Positions 8,874 to 19,422 of a stretch of 64,000 nt of DNA are shown here, piece by piece. The DNA is from Vibrio albus (GTDB lineage: Bacteria; Pseudomonadota; Gammaproteobacteria; Enterobacterales; Vibrionaceae): NCBI RefSeq assembly GCF_003144035.1, contig NZ_QFWT01000003.1, forward strand, positions 186,001 through 250,000. Reading direction: 5' to 3'. A model generated the notes under the pieces. It had not been told where the DNA came from, made no database searches, and saw only the letters and a program-made list of their open reading frames with translations. The position numbers were made by a program, and so were the translations under genes. Position 1 is the stretch's first letter. The number at the start of each line of letters is the position of its first letter.

Positions 8874-9169
8874 GAAAGATATACGAAATGTTAGTTACTT
8901 GTTGTTTTATTTCATATATTTTTGATCTCATCCCACAGTACGTGATCTAAGGCATATTAATTTACTTAAACAGAAAGTGAGCAAGATGATTTAATATACA
9001 AACAGTGATCTTGCTAAAATTTCTTTTTTCTACGCCCTTCATACTCCACCCCCTATGCTCCTTTACCAGGATGATTTGTATATATAAGGCGAACAGTATG
9101 GTTTCTCGTGTTGCGGACTTATTTTTGTTTTATCCGCATATACAGTGAAGTGTTCCGGATCTATACAAA
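8874..9169. promoter_or_regulatory. Upstream region of pullulanase with candidate MalT boxes
   Basis: This gap holds no gene. Three stretches resemble the MalT activator box (GGGGAKGARG): TCTCATCCCA at 8926-8935 (minus-strand reading, 8/10), CTCCACCCCC at 9044-9053 (minus-strand reading, 8/10), and a GGATGA core at 9069-9074 on the plus strand. A TATATA-type -10 lies near 9081-9086. Maltose-regulon control of pullulanase is known in enterics, so the reading is plausible, but these short degenerate boxes are weak evidence. Confidence 0.35.
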
Positions 9170-12100
9170 ATGAGAGATTTTAATACTAATAAACTGTTTC
9201 TCTCCAGACCCGGTGCTTCTGGTAAATTTTTAGGTAAAAAACGGGAGCTTACCTTGAAACCACTACTACCTTTAAGGTTGAAATACTCTGCCGCCGTCAT
9301 CGGCAGTATTCTTTTGGTCGGTTGTAACAGCAGCACGACCGACCCAACGACACAAGACTCGTCAGATCCAACGGCACAAGTTACCGTGTATTATAAAGCC
9401 AACCCTACAGTCCTCAGCACAGCAGACAGTAGCAGCTATGATACCGCGACACTTTATGTCTGGAATGATGATAGTTGTAGCGCTTATGCGGGCGATACGA
9501 CGGATGCCAGTGACTGGAGTAAGGGGCTGGAACCGACCGGTGTAGACAGTGAAAATGGTGCGTACTGGACATTGGATGTCAATTCTGACGATTCAACTCA
9601 ATGTGTGAACTTTATTCCCCGGACTGGTGCGGATAACAGTAAACCCCTGGGAGACTATGACGCGCAAGTTGATTTAACCCAGTTAGGTACGGAAAATTCA
9701 GTGTACACGCGTGAGGGGGTGGCTTCAGTCATGCCTGAGCTGATCAGTGCTCTGCCTGAAAATACTGTCCGTATCTATATGAATACTCAGGATGGAGATG
9801 AAAATGCATTTAAACTTCATACCTGGAACAATGATACCTGTGGAGCTCATGCCGGAGACGATACGAGCTGGCCGGGAATGGAGCAGACCGGAATAAGTGA
9901 TACCTATGGTGTCTATTGGGATGTGCCGGTTTCTGCACTGGAAGGTTGTCTGAATATTATTCCTAACAATTCGGATGGCGGAGGCAGCTATCAAACTGCA
10001 GACCTGAAGTTTGAGTTTGACAAAGTTACAGCTGTCGGAAATGTCGGATTTATCTTTAAAGGTACCGATAAAGTTTATTACCAGCCAATGAAACAGCTGC
10101 CGGTGAGCAAAGTCTCATTCTCGGGGGCAAGTGCCATTTTTGCTGATGATTCCACACTTCTGGTTTCTGCTGCTGATGCAGATAAAGTCTCTCTGTATTA
10201 CTCTGCTGACGGTTCAATGACATTTGATGAGAGCAGCCAGGAAGTGACCGGAGCAACATATGTTATTACTTCTTCTACCGCTGCCGGAAGTGCGTGGCAG
10301 GCAAGCAAGCCTCATCTTTCTGAAGCTGGTTTTGTCGGATTTGAATTCGATTTCTCTGATTCTGAAACCACTCTGAAAGAGATGCTGAAAGGTGAATTAA
10401 TTGTCACTGCAACCGATTCAGCAGGAGACATTGTACTGGCAACCAAGGCTCAGCCTGCGACAGCTCTGGATGCGTTGTATGCCGACGCAGCAAAAAGTGT
10501 TCAGCTAGGCGCGATTATTAATGGTGATACGACGACCTTCCGCTTGTGGGCACCTACGGCTCAGCAGGTAAAACTCATCCCGTATAATTCAGATAAAGAA
10601 GCCCAGACAGCTATCGATATGACCTTTGATAGTTCTACCGGTATATGGGAAGTCGCTGACACTGCATTGGGGCATGGTGACCTGTATAAGTACGAACTAA
10701 CAGTCTATCACCCACAAGCCGAGGAAATGGAAACGTATCAGGTTACCGATCCATACTCTCTGAGTCTGAGTATGAACTCTGAATACAGCCAGGTCGTAAA
10801 TCTGAACAACCCAGATCTGATCCCATCTGGCTGGGATAGTCTTGAGTCTCCTCACGCACAGGATAATCCGGCTGAGTTTGTTATCTATGAAGGCCATGTC
10901 CGTGACTTCTCTGCTCATGACGCTTCAACACCTGCGGAGATGCGGGGTAAGTATGAAGCCTTTACTCAAACTGACTCTGATCCGGTGACTCACCTGAAGG
11001 CATTATCTGAGTCAGGAGTGACCCATTTACATCTGCTGCCGGTGTTTGATATTGCAACGATCAATGAAGATCCGAGTAAAGTGGCGGATATTGATCAGCC
11101 ATTCAGCAAGCTGTGTGAGCTGAATTCAGCCGTAGCGGATGATACCGACTTTGGCAACTACTGTAGCAGTGCGGATACGATTGCTGATGTATTTACCGAT
11201 ATGCAGGCAAAAGACTCTGTTGATAATCCTGTAGTGCAAAGACTGAACGGATATGTGCGCAATGTAGACAGTTTCAACTGGGGTTATGACCCTTACCACT
11301 ACACCGTACCGGAAGGTTCGTATTCATCAGATGCTGATAGTATGACAAGGATTAAAGAATTCCGGGACATGGTTACTTCGATCAAAAAAGATATTGGTAT
11401 GAACGTCGTCATGGACGTGGTGTATAACCACACCAATGAATCTGGCGTCAGTGACAAGTCGGTTCTGGATAAAATCGTTCCGTGGTATTACCAGCGTCTT
11501 AATCCGATGACTGGGTCGGTTGAAAGCTCAACATGCTGCTCAAACACCGCACCTGAAAATGCCATGATGGGTAAACTGATTGCGGATTCTCTGGTGGTTT
11601 GGGCAAGAGACTACAAGATTGATGCTTTCCGCTGGGACTTGATGGGACACCATCCTAAGCAACAGATCCTGAATGCGCTGGCAAAAGTGAAAGAAGTGGA
11701 CGCTGATACTTATTTCTATGGTGAAGGCTGGAACTTCGGTGAAGTCGCGAACGATGCCATGTTTGTTCAGGCAACTCAGGCCAATATGTATGGCACCGGT
11801 GTTGGTACGTACTCGGACCGTATGCGTGATGCGGTACGTGGCGGTGGCCCATTCGACGGTGGCGATGGTCTTCGGGCTAATCAGGGGTTCGGTAACGGTG
11901 CCTTTGTTTATCCGAATGACAAAGATGCGGTAGACCGAGCAACAGCACTTCACCTGATGGATCTGGTACGAGTGGGTATGGCTGGTAACCTGAAAGACTA
12001 CAGTTTTACTGACTCAACCGGGAAAGTTATCACTGGTGGTGAGCTGGATTATAATGGTCAGGCTGCGGGTTATGCTAAAGATGCGGACGAAATCCAGAAC

Positions 12101-12820
12101 TACATCGCTAAGCATGATAACCAGACCCTGTGGGATAACAACCAGTACAAAATCCCTTATGCAGCATCACTGGATACCCGCGTCAGAATGCAGGCAGTTG
12201 GTATGTCTACCGTGCTACTGGGCCAGGGGGTTGTCTTTACTCAGATGGGTAGTGATATTCTGCGTTCCAAGTCGATGCAGCGTGATTCTTACGATTCCGG
12301 TGACTGGTATAACCAGGTTGATTTCTCCGAGACCAGTAGCGATAACTGGAACAAAGGTCTGCCAAGGAAAGACAAGGATGGAGATAACTATGCAGTCATC
12401 AATGACGTTATCTCTGGCTCCGGAGAGCGCGCGGATATAACGCCTGCTGCAATGACAGCGATGAACAGCTATTTCCGTGAGCTGGCATCGATTCGCAGCT
12501 CATCACCACTGTTCACCCTGAACGATGGTGAGAAGATTAATCAGGCAGTTAAGTTCCACAATACCGGAGCGGATCAGACTGCAGGCTTGATTGTTATGTC
12601 TATCGATGGAGGTACGACCAACAACGATATCGTTATCGTGATTAATGCTACCAATGAAACACAGGTATTCACTGGTGATATCGATACGCAGGGTTATGCC
12701 CTTCATCCTAAACATATTGAAATGGGCGACGCATCTATTGCTGCTGGTGCCAGTGTGACAGGCGGTGCTTTCTCTGTCCCAGCCTGGTCTACAGCGGTAT
12801 TTGAAAAAGCAGCTCAATAA
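9170..12820 (+). CDS. pulA: Pullulanase-type starch-debranching lipoprotein
   Basis: This is a secreted GH13 debranching enzyme that cuts alpha-1,6 links in pullulan, starch and glycogen. After a lipobox (LLVGC) come two similar CBM41-type starch-binding modules (YYKANPTVLSTADS..., then IYMNTQDGDENAFKLHTWNND), a CBM48-like domain (TTFRLWAPTAQQVKLIPY) and the catalytic barrel with the pullulanase motif NWGYDPYHY. Catalytic residues, counted from the ATG at 9170, are Asp823 (FRWDLMGHH), Glu852 (YGEGWNFG) and Asp983 (KHDNQTLWD). A TTG at 9254 with GGGAG six bases upstream gives a shorter, more typical lipoprotein signal peptide (1188 residues) and may be the real start; 9170 has no clear ribosome site. 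Followed by a terminator, then the amylase gene. Confidence 0.93.
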   Translation: MRDFNTNKLFLSRPGASGKFLGKKRELTLKPLLPLRLKYSAAVIGSILLVGCNSSTTDPTTQDSSDPTAQVTVYYKANPTVLSTADSSSYDTATLYVWNDDSCSAYAGDTTDASDWSKGLEPTGVDSENGAYWTLDVNSDDSTQCVNFIPRTGADNSKPLGDYDAQVDLTQLGTENSVYTREGVASVMPELISALPENTVRIYMNTQDGDENAFKLHTWNNDTCGAHAGDDTSWPGMEQTGISDTYGVYWDVPVSALEGCLNIIPNNSDGGGSYQTADLKFEFDKVTAVGNVGFIFKGTDKVYYQPMKQLPVSKVSFSGASAIFADDSTLLVSAADADKVSLYYSADGSMTFDESSQEVTGATYVITSSTAAGSAWQASKPHLSEAGFVGFEFDFSDSETTLKEMLKGELIVTATDSAGDIVLATKAQPATALDALYADAAKSVQLGAIINGDTTTFRLWAPTAQQVKLIPYNSDKEAQTAIDMTFDSSTGIWEVADTALGHGDLYKYELTVYHPQAEEMETYQVTDPYSLSLSMNSEYSQVVNLNNPDLIPSGWDSLESPHAQDNPAEFVIYEGHVRDFSAHDASTPAEMRGKYEAFTQTDSDPVTHLKALSESGVTHLHLLPVFDIATINEDPSKVADIDQPFSKLCELNSAVADDTDFGNYCSSADTIADVFTDMQAKDSVDNPVVQRLNGYVRNVDSFNWGYDPYHYTVPEGSYSSDADSMTRIKEFRDMVTSIKKDIGMNVVMDVVYNHTNESGVSDKSVLDKIVPWYYQRLNPMTGSVESSTCCSNTAPENAMMGKLIADSLVVWARDYKIDAFRWDLMGHHPKQQILNALAKVKEVDADTYFYGEGWNFGEVANDAMFVQATQANMYGTGVGTYSDRMRDAVRGGGPFDGGDGLRANQGFGNGAFVYPNDKDAVDRATALHLMDLVRVGMAGNLKDYSFTDSTGKVITGGELDYNGQAAGYAKDADEIQNYIAKHDNQTLWDNNQYKIPYAASLDTRVRMQAVGMSTVLLGQGVVFTQMGSDILRSKSMQRDSYDSGDWYNQVDFSETSSDNWNKGLPRKDKDGDNYAVINDVISGSGERADITPAAMTAMNSYFRELASIRSSSPLFTLNDGEKINQAVKFHNTGADQTAGLIVMSIDGGTTNNDIVIVINATNETQVFTGDIDTQGYALHPKHIEMGDASIAAGASVTGGAFSVPAWSTAVFEKAAQ

Positions 12821-12841
12821 CTCGTAAACACAATAAAGTAC

Positions 12842-12870
12842 AGGTGGCAGTGAAAGCTGCCACCTTTTTT
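12842..12870 (+). terminator. Rho-independent terminator between pullulanase and amylase
   Basis: The perfect 9-bp stem AGGTGGCAG / CTGCCACCT (12842-12850, 12857-12865) runs directly into TTTTTT. It implies that the amylase gene either has its own promoter or depends on read-through. Confidence 0.9.
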
Positions 12871-12893
12871 GATTTTCCAGAGAATGATTAATT

Positions 12894-14492
12894 ATGAAGA
12901 CAGAACTGATCAAGGCGGGCCTGCCTATTGCAGTACTCATCGGTATTATAGCCTGCAGCAGCAGTACAGATAATGCCGCGGTAACCTCAATTAATGCCGA
13001 TACCGCACAGGCGACAAGCTACGCTTGCTATGAAGGAGAAGAAGAAGCATGTAATTTACGTGTTTATCAGGTCATGATGGAGTCATTTGTTAACGGAGAT
13101 GACAGTATTAATTATGATCAGGGTTACGGCACCTCTCACCATAAAGGTGATCTGCAAGGGGTAATCGACAGCCTGGATTACATCAAGAGTCTGAATGTCA
13201 ATGCTATCTGGATGACTCCGGTTTTTGATTCCTGTGAAGGTGCGGCAGGCAACGTGAAGCTGGATGCAACCGGGTATTTCGCCTGCGACTATTTTAATGT
13301 TGATCCAAATTTCGGCTCTAACGAAAAACTTAAAGAGTTGATCGATACTGCCCATGATAAAGGGCTGTATGTTTTTTTGGATGGTGTCTTCGGGCATACC
13401 AATAAAGCACAACTACAAACGTCTCCGACAGGTAAATTACCTGAATTAGACGCGGGTGATTCTGGCTATCCGGGACAACTGGTGGTTTACCCAAATTCTG
13501 ATAGTGAAGCATTCTTCACCGAAGTGGCTACTTACTGGATTTCTAAATATAAGATTGATGGCTGGCGACTGGATCAGGCTTATCAGGTTCCGACTGAAAC
13601 CTGGACGAACATCCGACAGGCCGTCGAAGCCGCTGCTGAGAAGAACCGGAGGGATGGTAATAGCTGGGGAACCTTGGGTTATATGGTTGGCGAGGTCTGG
13701 AATAGTGCGGGTTATATTGCGGATACCGCTTATGGGACAAATGCCAACCCAGCCCTGAAATCAGCATTCGACTTTCCTCTTCGTTATGGACTGGTACAAG
13801 CGCTGGCGGTGGAAGAATCCGGAGCATCGGGAAATGCAACCAAGCTTAACGCTGACTGGAACCGGATAGAAAATTATCCATACCATGCGATGCCTAATCT
13901 AATGCTGGGTAATCACGATCTGGTACGTTTTGCTGATCTGATTCAGAGAGGGCATTTAGATGATTCGATAAAACGGCATAAGGCGGCATTTAGCTTTATG
14001 ACCGCTTATTCCGGGCCGATTACTTTCTACTATGGTGAAGAGATCGCAGATGAAGTCCCTGATTTCGCAGATAAGGTGACGGTGAATTGTGTCGCCCAAG
14101 GGCTGTGTGATGATCACGTAGCCCGTACCAGTGGCAAGATCGATGGTGTGGTTGACGGGGTAATATTAAGCAGTGAGCAGGAAGATCTGAAAAACTGGCT
14201 CGCCAGCGCGATGAAAGTTCGCAGTGAACATCCGGCATTGTATAACGGTAGCCGGACAAACCTGCTGACCAGCTCAACACTGTATGCCGATTTAAAAACG
14301 TATGCAGATGAACAAATAGTCTATGTTCTGAACACCGCTGAGAGTGACGCCACGTTCAATCTGGATATGGGCAGACTTGAGACGACCAGTAAGCTGGTGG
14401 ACCTGATGACAGGGGAAGAGATTAATGTATCGTCAGATAACACTATGATATCGGTTCCGGCTCTGACAGGTCGCTTACTCAAAGCTGAATAA
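12894..14492 (+). CDS. Alpha-amylase family lipoprotein (GH13)
   Basis: A 532-residue GH13 glycosidase with a lipoprotein signal peptide (lipobox IIAC), so it is probably anchored in the outer membrane. The four GH13 regions are visible: LNVNAIWMTPVF, the nucleophile Asp227 in GWRLDQAY, the acid/base Glu267 in MVGEVWNS, and the third carboxylate Asp342 in LGNHDLVRF. A beta-sandwich C-domain ends the protein. With the preceding pullulanase it would convert branched alpha-glucans to maltodextrins at the cell surface. Fine specificity (alpha-amylase or maltogenic) cannot be told from sequence. Confidence 0.9.
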   Translation: MKTELIKAGLPIAVLIGIIACSSSTDNAAVTSINADTAQATSYACYEGEEEACNLRVYQVMMESFVNGDDSINYDQGYGTSHHKGDLQGVIDSLDYIKSLNVNAIWMTPVFDSCEGAAGNVKLDATGYFACDYFNVDPNFGSNEKLKELIDTAHDKGLYVFLDGVFGHTNKAQLQTSPTGKLPELDAGDSGYPGQLVVYPNSDSEAFFTEVATYWISKYKIDGWRLDQAYQVPTETWTNIRQAVEAAAEKNRRDGNSWGTLGYMVGEVWNSAGYIADTAYGTNANPALKSAFDFPLRYGLVQALAVEESGASGNATKLNADWNRIENYPYHAMPNLMLGNHDLVRFADLIQRGHLDDSIKRHKAAFSFMTAYSGPITFYYGEEIADEVPDFADKVTVNCVAQGLCDDHVARTSGKIDGVVDGVILSSEQEDLKNWLASAMKVRSEHPALYNGSRTNLLTSSTLYADLKTYADEQIVYVLNTAESDATFNLDMGRLETTSKLVDLMTGEEINVSSDNTMISVPALTGRLLKAE

Positions 14493-14512
14493 CTCGTGCA
14501 ACGCGTATTATT

Positions 14513-14545
14513 AGCCGGGCATGACTGTCCGGCTTTGCTGTTTTT
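14513..14545 (+). terminator. Rho-independent terminator after the amylase gene
   Basis: The stem AGCCGG / CCGGCT (14513-14518, 14529-14534) is followed by TTGCTGTTTTT, 21 bp after the stop codon. Confidence 0.7.
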
Positions 14546-14651
14546 GGATTGTGATAGCGGCTGTTGCTTCGACTCATCGTGATCAGATAGACGAATCTGT
14601 CACCGAGTCTTGATCTTTATTCCAAAACTAATCGTCTTCTAGTAATCTCTA

Positions 14652-14685
14652 GAGCGTGTTGACGAAGTATGAAACATCAACACGC
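14652..14685. repeat. Short palindromic element
   Basis: GCGTGTTGA and TCAACACGC form a perfect 9-bp inverted repeat around a 14-15-base spacer (CGAAGTATGAAACA). It has no T-run and lies 160 bp after the amylase terminator, so it does not look like a terminator. It could be a mobile-element remnant or a regulator site for the chemoreceptor gene downstream. Confidence 0.4.
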
Positions 14686-14755
14686 CCTAAAAGATAATAA
14701 TTATATATCTAAACCATTATTGATTACCCAAATCATTATTTAGGAATTGCCATTT

Positions 14756-16051
14756 ATGTTCTTTATAAAGAAGAAAGAGCTGCTGCAAGAGAGAAGCTAC
14801 TCGGATGATATTTACCACGCAATCAAAAAACATGTTCCGTGGATAGAATTCACACCAACCGGAGAAATAAAAGAAGCTAACGAACTGTTTTTACATGTTA
14901 TGGGCTACACCCTAAATGAGATTCAGGGTAAGCAGCATAATATTTTTTGCTCACAGAGCTACGTTTCCTCACCTGACTATCGCAGCTTTTGGTCTGATCT
15001 TGCCCGGGGTATAAGTAAGCAGGGAAGCTTTGAAAGGCTGCATAAAAATGGAAGTATTGTTATTCTTGAAGCGACTTATTTTCCGATAAAAGACGAGAAA
15101 AATAATGTCATTGCCGTTGCTAAAACGGCATCCGATGTTACTGAGCTTTACAATAAAGAAAAAAGCAGTGAGGCAATTCTGGCAGCATTGGATCGTTCTC
15201 AGGCTGTCGTAGAGTTTGACCCGCAAGGCAATATACTCAGTGCCAACTCCAATTTCTTATCCTTACTTGGTTATCGATCTGAGGAGCTTGTTGGAAAGCA
15301 TCATCGTATTTTCTGTTTTGATGATTTTTATGCGGAAAATCCTGATTTCTGGCAGCAGCTGAGCCGTGGGCAATTTAAATCCGGACGATTCTTGAGACAG
15401 GGTAAACAGGGGCAAAAGATCTGGATAGAGGGAAGTTATAACCCTATTATGGATGCTGCCGGTAATGTGTCTAAGGTAATTAAATTTGCTTCAGATATTA
15501 CCGAAAGGGTAGAGCGTAGCCTGGCTATTTCTGAAGCTGCGGAAGTGGCCTATTCAACGGCCGTTGAGACCGCACAAATTGCCCAGGAAGGAGCCCGCTT
15601 GCTATCAGAATCGGTACATGTTTCACAGAATGTGACTGAACATATTGAAAGTGCAGTAGAAAAAGTACATTTGTTAAGCCAAAGTTCACAAAATATCGAT
15701 GAAATCGTTTCAACGATAAAAGGCATTGCTGATCAGACAAACCTTCTGGCTCTGAACGCTGCTATCGAAGCTGCGCGAGCAGGGGAGTTTGGCCGGGGCT
15801 TCGCAGTTGTCGCGGATGAAGTTCGGCAACTGGCATCCCGTACAACAACTTCTACAGATGAGATAGTGAGTGTAGTTGATGAAAACCGTAAACTGATAGA
15901 GCAGGTTACGGCAATGATGTCAGATGTTTCCACCATTTCTCTGGAAGGTAATGAAAAAATTACCGGAGTTTCTTCAGTGATGGATGAAATTTATCAAGGT
16001 GCGGAAAATGTCTCCAGTACCGTGGTCAATCTGACTGAATCTCAAAAATAG
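14756..16051 (+). CDS. Cytoplasmic PAS-PAS methyl-accepting chemotaxis protein
   Basis: The 431-residue product has no signal peptide or membrane span, so it is a soluble chemoreceptor. Two PAS domains (about residues 35-140 and 155-265), each with an NIFCS / RIFCF-type segment, suggest flavin- or redox-type sensing like the Aer family. They are followed by a short MCP signalling domain with the hallmark hairpin tip [19 protein letters not shown] and [17 protein letters not shown] lies nine bases before the ATG at 14756; an earlier in-frame TTG directly abuts that site and is rejected. No methylation-receptor pentapeptide is seen at the C terminus. Confidence 0.92.
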   Translation: MFFIKKKELLQERSYSDDIYHAIKKHVPWIEFTPTGEIKEANELFLHVMGYTLNEIQGKQHNIFCSQSYVSSPDYRSFWSDLARGISKQGSFERLHKNGSIVILEATYFPIKDEKNNVIAVAKTASDVTELYNKEKSSEAILAALDRSQAVVEFDPQGNILSANSNFLSLLGYRSEELVGKHHRIFCFDDFYAENPDFWQQLSRGQFKSGRFLRQGKQGQKIWIEGSYNPIMDAAGNVSKVIKFASDITERVERSLAISEAAEVAYSTAVETAQIAQEGARLLSESVHVSQNVTEHIESAVEKVHLLSQSSQNIDEIVSTIKGIADQTNLLALNAAIEAARAGEFGRGFAVVADEVRQLASRTTTSTDEIVSVVDENRKLIEQVTAMMSDVSTISLEGNEKITGVSSVMDEIYQGAENVSSTVVNLTESQK

Positions 16052-16071
16052 TCAGGGCAGAGCCCGAATAT

Positions 16072-16100
16072 AAAAAGGGACTCTCTGACGAAAGTCCCTT
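16072..16100 (-). terminator. Rho-independent terminator after proX
   Basis: The stem AAGGGACT / AGTCCCTT (16075-16082, 16093-16100) read on the minus strand ends in CCCTTTTTATA, 47 bp after the proX stop. It also lies just after the convergent chemoreceptor gene. Confidence 0.82.
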
Positions 16101-16146
16101 AGGCGATAATCTTAGTCTGTTTTTACGATCTAATCAGTAACCCGTC

Positions 16147-17151
16147 TTACATCGCAGCTTCTTTGGCTTCATCAACCCACGCATTAAATTGCTTCTGGTG
16201 CGCTTTGATCCAGCCGTTTACATGAGCTTCAATATCAGCACTTGAGTTGTTGCCCTGGCTCATCATCATGTTTTGTGCACTCACATCATTGATATTAAGT
16301 TTCATGATTTCAAAGAGTTTAGCCGCCGCTGGGTTTTTATCTGTGAACTTCTTATTAGCAACGATACGCATAGAGTTCATCTGGAAACCGTAGTTTTTAC
16401 CATTTGGCAGAGTGGTATCCACATCGCCGCGGTCGCCCGGCAGAGAAGAGAACGGAACTTCCAGCCATACAACATCTTTACCCGGAACCAGAACACCACT
16501 TACCCAGTAAGGTGTCCAGGTATAGTAAAGGATAGGGCTGCCTTTTTTATAGCGAGAGATAGTATCGGCAATGATAGCCGCATAGTTACCCTGATTGTGA
16601 GTAACAGTATCTCTCAAATCAAAAGAAGTAAGCTGATGTTCGATAACCCCTTCACAACCCCAGCCTGGATTACAGCCGGTTAAATCGGCTTTACCGTCAC
16701 CATTTGCATCAAACAGTTTAGCCAGCTTTGGATCTTTTAACTGACCAATGTTAGTAATGCCATATTTATCAGCGGTTTTTTTGTCAATCAGGTAGCCCTG
16801 AGCCGCGCCACTAATATATTGGCCTTCGCGATAAAACTTATCGTTACCACCTGCTGCTTCGAACTTACCCTCGTGAAGCGGAGCCCAGTTTACTGCCAGG
16901 TAAGTCGCATCGCCTTCAGCGATAGAGGTATAACCTACGTTATAGTCTACCTCTTTCGTTGGCTCTACAGTGTAGCCGAGCTTTTCCATTGCTTTATTTA
17001 CAATAAGGGTCTGGAATGTTTCTTCTGCTACGGTAGATTGTACCGGCTGGACAGTTACACCTTCACCCGGTAGTTTGTCGGCCATGGCATTTGCTGAGAT
17101 AAGCATACCTGTAAACAGACTTGCCGTGAGTTTCTTCCGTGAAAGGATCAT
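16147..17151 (-). CDS. proX: Glycine betaine/proline betaine-binding protein ProX
   Basis: ProX is the periplasmic binding protein of the ProU osmoprotectant importer. The 334-residue product has a clear signal peptide (cleavage after ANAMA) and the ProX-type sequence [21 protein letters not shown], followed by conserved tryptophan segments ([25 protein letters not shown]) that form the betaine cage, and CNPGWGC, which may form a disulfide as in E. coli. Its ATG overlaps the proW stop (ATGA) and is preceded by TAGGAG. It is the last gene of the proVWX operon and is followed by a terminator. Confidence 0.96.
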   Translation of the reverse strand: MILSRKKLTASLFTGMLISANAMADKLPGEGVTVQPVQSTVAEETFQTLIVNKAMEKLGYTVEPTKEVDYNVGYTSIAEGDATYLAVNWAPLHEGKFEAAGGNDKFYREGQYISGAAQGYLIDKKTADKYGITNIGQLKDPKLAKLFDANGDGKADLTGCNPGWGCEGVIEHQLTSFDLRDTVTHNQGNYAAIIADTISRYKKGSPILYYTWTPYWVSGVLVPGKDVVWLEVPFSSLPGDRGDVDTTLPNGKNYGFQMNSMRIVANKKFTDKNPAAAKLFEIMKLNINDVSAQNMMMSQGNNSSADIEAHVNGWIKAHQKQFNAWVDEAKEAAM

Positions 17152-18230
17152 TGGTTTTCTCCTATCTTATTCAGTTGATTTATATTCGATTTAGGTTTCA
17201 GGCGCAGTAAGAAAGCAACCGGGCCGTGGTGAAACCAGCGTGTTTTGTTGTCGCGAGAATCTTCCCCGATAGCCTGAGTAACGCGATCCAGCAGAATGGC
17301 GAGGATAACGATACCGACACCGCCAACAGCGGCCAGGCCCATATCAAGTCGCCCAATGCCCCTCAGTACCATCTGACCTAGACCTCCGACGGCAATCATA
17401 GAGGCAATGACCACCATGGAGAGTGACAGCATCAGAGTCTGGTTCACACCAGCCATAATGGTTGGCATCGCAAGGGGTAACTGGATGCGATACAGCATCT
17501 GTTTGGGATTTGCTCCGAAAGAGTGACCCGCCTCAATCAGCTCTTCTGGCACTTGCTGGATACCCAGAATCGTCAGGCGAACAACCGGTGGTAGTGCAAA
17601 AATAATGGTGACCACAACACCCGGAACATTACCGATACCAAACAGCATTACGATTGGTACGAGATAAACAAAGGCTGGCGTCGTCTGCATCGCATCGAGT
17701 ATCGGCCGGACTATCCGTGCGGCGGTATTACTCCTTGCCAGCCAGATCCCCATGGGTAACCCAATCAGCAGGCAGAAAAATACCGATGTCAGAACCAAAG
17801 CCAGAGTGGTCATCGCTTGCGACCAGGCTCCGATTAAGCCAATAATCAGCATAGAAAACAGCGCAGACACCCCCATGCGGAAACCGGAAAACTGCCAGAC
17901 TAACAAGAACAGGATCAGCAGCATAAACGGTGCTGGCGTGGATACTAAAGTGGTTTCAAATGATGAAAGAATAAGATCAATAGGGACACGAATGGCCTGA
18001 AAAAGAGGGCGTCCGTGTTCAACCAGCCAGTTAAGACCGGTTTCTACCCAAGTATCCAGAGGCACTAAAGCATCATTAAACGGATGCATCCAGTCAAATG
18101 GCGGAGCCTGTACCGGGGCATCATTTAGCCACGCATTTGCGTCTGCTTGTGAAGTAGTGGTCGCCCATGGGTCTGTGGGAGCTTGTGCTGCCTGAGCCCA
18201 CGGGTCACTGTTTGATGTATCTGAAGCCAT
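17148..18230 (-). CDS. proW: Glycine betaine/proline ABC transporter permease ProW
   Basis: ProW is the inner-membrane permease of ProU. Starting at the ATG at 18230, preceded by AGGGA, it has 360 residues. The long Asp/Trp/Ala/Pro-rich N-terminal tail ([17 protein letters not shown]) is typical of ProW. Multiple membrane spans follow, with the permease coupling loop [26 protein letters not shown]. It starts 4 bp after proV and overlaps proX. A longer upstream reading would run into proV and has no support. Confidence 0.95.
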   Translation of the reverse strand: MASDTSNSDPWAQAAQAPTDPWATTTSQADANAWLNDAPVQAPPFDWMHPFNDALVPLDTWVETGLNWLVEHGRPLFQAIRVPIDLILSSFETTLVSTPAPFMLLILFLLVWQFSGFRMGVSALFSMLIIGLIGAWSQAMTTLALVLTSVFFCLLIGLPMGIWLARSNTAARIVRPILDAMQTTPAFVYLVPIVMLFGIGNVPGVVVTIIFALPPVVRLTILGIQQVPEELIEAGHSFGANPKQMLYRIQLPLAMPTIMAGVNQTLMLSLSMVVIASMIAVGGLGQMVLRGIGRLDMGLAAVGGVGIVILAILLDRVTQAIGEDSRDNKTRWFHHGPVAFLLRLKPKSNINQLNKIGENQ

Positions 18231-18234
18231 ATAT

Positions 18235-19422
18235 TTATTCCCTGTCAAGTACTTGCAGCAAACGTGTTTTGGAAATGACGCCGTAGTAGTTTTTCTGGTC
18301 ATCCACTACGGGAACCGGGCATGAACTGTCTGCTACGCTGGAAATGAGGTCATTGATAGACATTTCCGGGTCAAGGGAGGCTATCCCTTCTAACTGTGCG
18401 CTGGTAAGAGAGCGTTTTTCTTTATAGGCTTTCTGCAAAGAATCCAGAGATACAACACCAGAATACTTATTGGCTTTATCTACCACGACACCATATTCAT
18501 AATCGGTATCGATAAGCATCTGCAGCGCGGAGGCCGGACCGTCATGTTCCGATTTCTTAAATACGGCACCGGGACGTTTACGCGCAACATCTCTTGCTGA
18601 TAGCACGCTGGCGACATTCACACCTTTAAAGAAAGAGCTGACATAATCATTGGCTGGTTTATGCAGAATTTCATCCGGAGTGCCGACCTGAACAACATTT
18701 CCGTCCTGCATGATAGCGATACGGTCACCGATACGCATAGCCTCATCCAGGTCATGCGAAATGAATACAATGGTGCGTTTGTCGTCATTCTGCAGACGAA
18801 TAAGCTCATCCTGCATTTCTGTCCGGATAAGTGGGTCAAGTGCGGAGAATGCCTCGTCCATCAGCAGAATGTCCGGATCACAGGCCAGAGCCCGTGCCAG
18901 GCCCACACGCTGCTTCATCCCCCCGGACAGTTCATCAGGGTAAGAGTCACCGTGGTTACCTAAGCCGACTCGTTCCAGTGCAGACAGAGCCGCTTTCAGA
19001 CGCTCTTCCTTCTCTATGCCTGCCAGTTCCAGGCCAAATGCTGCATTTTCCGCTACCGTCATATGCGGCATCAGTGCAAAGTTCTGAAAAACCATGGAGA
19101 TATTATTGCGACGAACCTGGCGGAGTTCTTCTTCTGAGATACCAGCAATATCTTTGCCATGAAGCAGGACTTTTCCTTGGGTAGGCTCAATCAGACGGTT
19201 TAACAATCTGACGAGTGTGGACTTTCCGGAACCAGACAGCCCCATAATTACGAATATTTCGCCTTCATCGATGGAAAGGGAGACGTTGTTTACCCCGACG
19301 GTTAGACCTTCCTGGTCAAAAATCTGGTCTTTATCGAGACCTTTTTCTAATAGTGGAAAAGCTGCATCAGGCTTTTCCCCGAAAACCTTATATAGGTTTT
19401 GTACTTCAAGTATGGATGACAT
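18235..19422 (-). CDS. proV: Glycine betaine/proline ABC transporter ATPase ProV
   Basis: ProV powers the ProU osmoprotectant importer. The start at 19422 (AAGGA eight bases upstream) gives 395 residues, near E. coli's 400; ten extra in-frame codons upstream are excluded. Visible features are Walker [11 protein letters not shown]-loop [13 protein letters not shown], signature [15 protein letters not shown], Walker [14 protein letters not shown], and two C-terminal CBS domains ([20 protein letters not shown] and [17 protein letters not shown]) that in the family sense ionic strength. First gene of proVWX; osmotic control is expected from the family, but I cannot point to an operator. Confidence 0.96.
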   Translation of the reverse strand: MSSILEVQNLYKVFGEKPDAAFPLLEKGLDKDQIFDQEGLTVGVNNVSLSIDEGEIFVIMGLSGSGKSTLVRLLNRLIEPTQGKVLLHGKDIAGISEEELRQVRRNNISMVFQNFALMPHMTVAENAAFGLELAGIEKEERLKAALSALERVGLGNHGDSYPDELSGGMKQRVGLARALACDPDILLMDEAFSALDPLIRTEMQDELIRLQNDDKRTIVFISHDLDEAMRIGDRIAIMQDGNVVQVGTPDEILHKPANDYVSSFFKGVNVASVLSARDVARKRPGAVFKKSEHDGPASALQMLIDTDYEYGVVVDKANKYSGVVSLDSLQKAYKEKRSLTSAQLEGIASLDPEMSINDLISSVADSSCPVPVVDDQKNYYGVISKTRLLQVLDRE

